Below are positions 61,857-64,000 of a stretch of 64,000 nucleotides of DNA, piece by piece. Numbering within the stretch: position 1 is the first letter of the stretch; every line of letters begins with the position of its first letter. The position numbers and the translations under genes are program-made. The notes under the pieces were generated by a model, which saw nothing but the letters and a program-made list of their open reading frames with translations, made no database searches and was not told where the DNA came from. This DNA is from Hydrangea macrophylla (taxonomy: Eukaryota > Streptophyta > Magnoliopsida > Cornales > Hydrangeaceae), in contig CM066994.1 in assembly GCA_033977485.1 (NCBI GenBank), forward strand, positions 13,885,585 to 13,949,584, read 5' to 3'.

Positions 61857-63764
61857 ATTTTCAATTAAAATCTCCATTATTTAATTTAAAAAAAACACTT
61901 TATTTATTTTTTGCTATTTGTACCTTTGATAATAGTATATTAGTATGTGACTATTAAGCATGAAGAAAATTTAATAGGAGAAAGATTTTAAGGGAACTTG
62001 ATGTTTGAACTAAATAAAAGATAATGTGATCCAAGAAGAAGAAAAAAAGACTAGTAGTGATTAGAAAAAATGAACTTGTTTGTGGTTCAAAAGTGGATGA
62101 GTTCTATACATCCAAGTGTTTGGTAATGACCACGTTTACATGAGGAGTTTGTGCCAAGTCAGTTTTTTTTTCATAATACAGGCTCTTTGTGAAATCAACA
62201 TAACCTTGGTAATGATCATAATCTTGAATCTTATTTTAAGCATTCCCTAATAGACGATAAGATTTTAATCCTATTTAAGATCCTTGCGAAACAAAAAGAC
62301 ACAGTTCAAAATTATTCAAAGGAACTATTCAGATTTTCCACTATACTTAAAGATGGAAAGAGAAGATTGTAGGTAGTTCTGGTAAACCAAGCTCAAACCA
62401 ACCTGATCGCATGCATAAGCCCGAGATTTTTGGTGGTTGGGTTCGTATGATTTGCATGCGGGTTGGATTCGAGTACATGTAAGTATGGGCTAGTGAACTT
62501 TTAGGCTGCAGTCGGGTATCACACGGGTCGTATTCGGCCACGACAGAGCGAAAGTAAAAAAGCTAGGTAATTCATTTCCATGATACCCTCGACCCAATTG
62601 ATTGGACTATTATCAATCAATTTCCATCTGACCGACTATTACCAAACGATTGGCGCTTTACCCAATCAATTGAATAAAGCAAAACTTGGTCTCCAAGTTT
62701 GAATGGGGTATTGACACATGTCCCCTCTCCTTGCCTACATATATTGGACAAAAATTTGCCTTAAAAAACGTTTTCACACTTAAGCCCCCCAAAAGTGAAA
62801 ATGATACACATATTCCCCCCCCCCCCCCAAATTCAAAAAAACTCCTAGTTTTTATTAGTATTTGAGGCTTTGTGTTAATTTTAATAGCATTAACGTATAT
62901 CATCTACACAAAAGTACGTATAAATACACACACACACACACACACAAAAAGAAGAAAAAAATTGCCTCGAGCCCACTGCCCCAGAACCTCCGCAAATTTG
63001 GTCATACCAAATGCAATTTACTAGTTTCTCTCTTGCCTAGCCCCCAACTTCAAATTTCTATATTTGTCCTTGCTCACACATCAAGCATTAGATCAGCAAA
63101 CCCTCAATTAGTCTCTCCCATGCGGCCGTTAGGCAGAGATGTTGTAACATGGGCTCTAATACCATTGTTGGGGTGGTCTTGGGCCTTCTCAACCCCAAAA
63201 GGCTCATGAGGTGAGGCTCTCCCTCACACTTATAAACTGGCCACCTGCCTGGGGAAAACCTCACCTACCATCACCATTTTATATAACAAAGCACCTGAAG
63301 GCTTTCAATGTGTTGTACAAAGGGTCAAAAAAACTACTTAGTCCCCTACAATTTTAGTAGAATTTTATTTTGGGCCTTGCATTTTCAAGTGCATCACTTT
63401 GGTCCCTCAAGGTTAAAAAATCTGTCAATAATGAAAGGTTATGATATTAAAAAAGTTAGAGATCTTATGGCACAATTAGTAAAATATACAATACATGTAG
63501 GCGTACTCAATGTATCCGAGCTTGTCCCGTATGTAAAGTGAAGAAAATTGCATCTGCTCCACAAACATACAGAAGATTATGTCAGCTGTAAGATATGTGA
63601 ATCTTATATATATTAACAATTTCTTTAATTTTCGATCACTTGGAAGGGACAGAAGAAAGATCTTGTTATTTCTTCAATAATTTCTAATCTCGAGTGGACT
63701 AATAGGATTCAGACACAGATGAAGTACTTCTGATCATCTATCAATGAAGAAGAAAAAATTAATC
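61857..63764. other. Gene-free stretch after the beta-glucosidase gene
   Basis: 62140-62375 is related to 35845-36090. A C run at 62814-62828 and a CA microsatellite at 62930-62945 are present. 63130-63300 is an LTR remnant. Nothing resembling a gene was seen. Confidence 0.5.
63130..63300 (-). mobile_element. LTR remnant with primer-site-like sequence
   Basis: On the minus strand an LTR end, CCACCCCAACA, is followed by ATGGTATTAGAGCCCATG, close to the initiator-tRNA primer site TGGTATCAGAGC of copia and TRIM elements. The other LTR was not found. Confidence 0.5.
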
Positions 63765-64000
63765 TTGGAAGTGGTGCTTCTAGTGGCGATAGTTGAGTAA
63801 TGCATAAGAACCTGCCTTTGGGAGGGGAGCAATAGCAAGAAGCGACTGCTAATATCATGTTGGATGACGAGCCAAAGGATGAATTGTCCAAGGAGGGGCT
63901 CGAGACTAACTAGCTAGTTGGTGGAGCAATAGCTTACCAAGGCGATGAACAGTAGCTGGTCCAAGATGATTATCAGCCACATTGGGACTGAGACATAGCC
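63765..64000 (+). pseudogene. Plastid 16S rRNA fragment in nuclear DNA, copy 2, runs off the window
   Basis: Starts near GGAAGTGGTGCTTCTAGTGGCG and follows plastid 16S rRNA through GTAAGAACCTGCC-like, TTGGGAGGGG, GACTGCTAATA, AAGGAGGGGCTCG, TAGCTAGTTGGTG, ACCAAGGCGATGA and GGGACTGAGACA. Many C-to-T and G-to-A changes show long residence in the nucleus. It overlaps copy 1 in its last 110 bp and shares substitutions with it. Confidence 0.88.

Overview
The window is nuclear DNA of a flowering plant, most likely a eudicot; I cannot name the species. The evidence is plant-type split genes with GT-AG introns, Ty3/gypsy Tat-lineage retrotransposons, a plant L1 LINE with a C-terminal RNase H, Mutator- and hAT-type MITEs, and decayed pieces of plastid 16S rDNA. 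It is a transposon-rich stretch. Only two genes look intact: an IST1-like ESCRT gene (37330-43090, minus) and a family-1 beta-glucosidase gene (57958-61694, plus).

1-34337 is a nest of retrotransposons. The oldest layer (C) is a decayed Tat-type gypsy element. Its protease starts at about 4345-4816 and resumes at 26461. Reverse transcriptase, RNase H, a second RNase H and integrase follow to about 29935, then an antisense PF04195-like gene (about 31000-33137) and a 3' LTR (33718-34337). C is split by a 21.6 kb insertion (D, 4817-26460) with an exact AGGCC target duplication that restores the protease frame. Unusually, D ends on both sides in the 5' (U3) end of the same LTR family (here 'X'), inverted, with LTRs joined tail to tail near 22555. 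Another solo LTR ('Y', TSD TATCG) sits at the same place in both arms. A complete, fairly young minus-strand X element (B, 9272-22043, TSD AACAC) lies within D; it encodes Gag only, so it is non-autonomous. A partial X element (A, 1-about 4345) fills the left edge and is joined abruptly to C.

34338-47540 holds a GC-rich hAT MITE (34598-35008, TSD CGTGAACC), two related 9-bp-TSD MITEs (36444-36625 and 43772-43932), the five-exon IST1-like gene, and a large foldback Mutator-like element (43980-45165, TSD TATAAGTTT). The 4.1 kb first intron of the IST1-like gene has grown by a hAT-like element that itself holds a 2.7 kb solo LTR. A decayed plastid 16S rDNA fragment lies at 45907-46062.

47547-57131 holds a 6.3 kb element with Mutator-like ends (TSD TAAAATATA) surrounding a broken L1-type LINE, then a short-LTR non-coding retroelement (53947-57131) that holds another solo LTR (55217-56540, TSD GTGAT). 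A palindromic MITE follows (about 57338-57606).

57862-64000 holds the 12-exon beta-glucosidase gene (537 aa predicted, all catalytic motifs present), a small duplication of its 3' end, gene-poor sequence with an LTR remnant, and a second, longer plastid 16S rDNA fragment running off the window end. The two genes are not functionally linked: one product would act in endosomal sorting, the other in the secretory pathway on glucosides.
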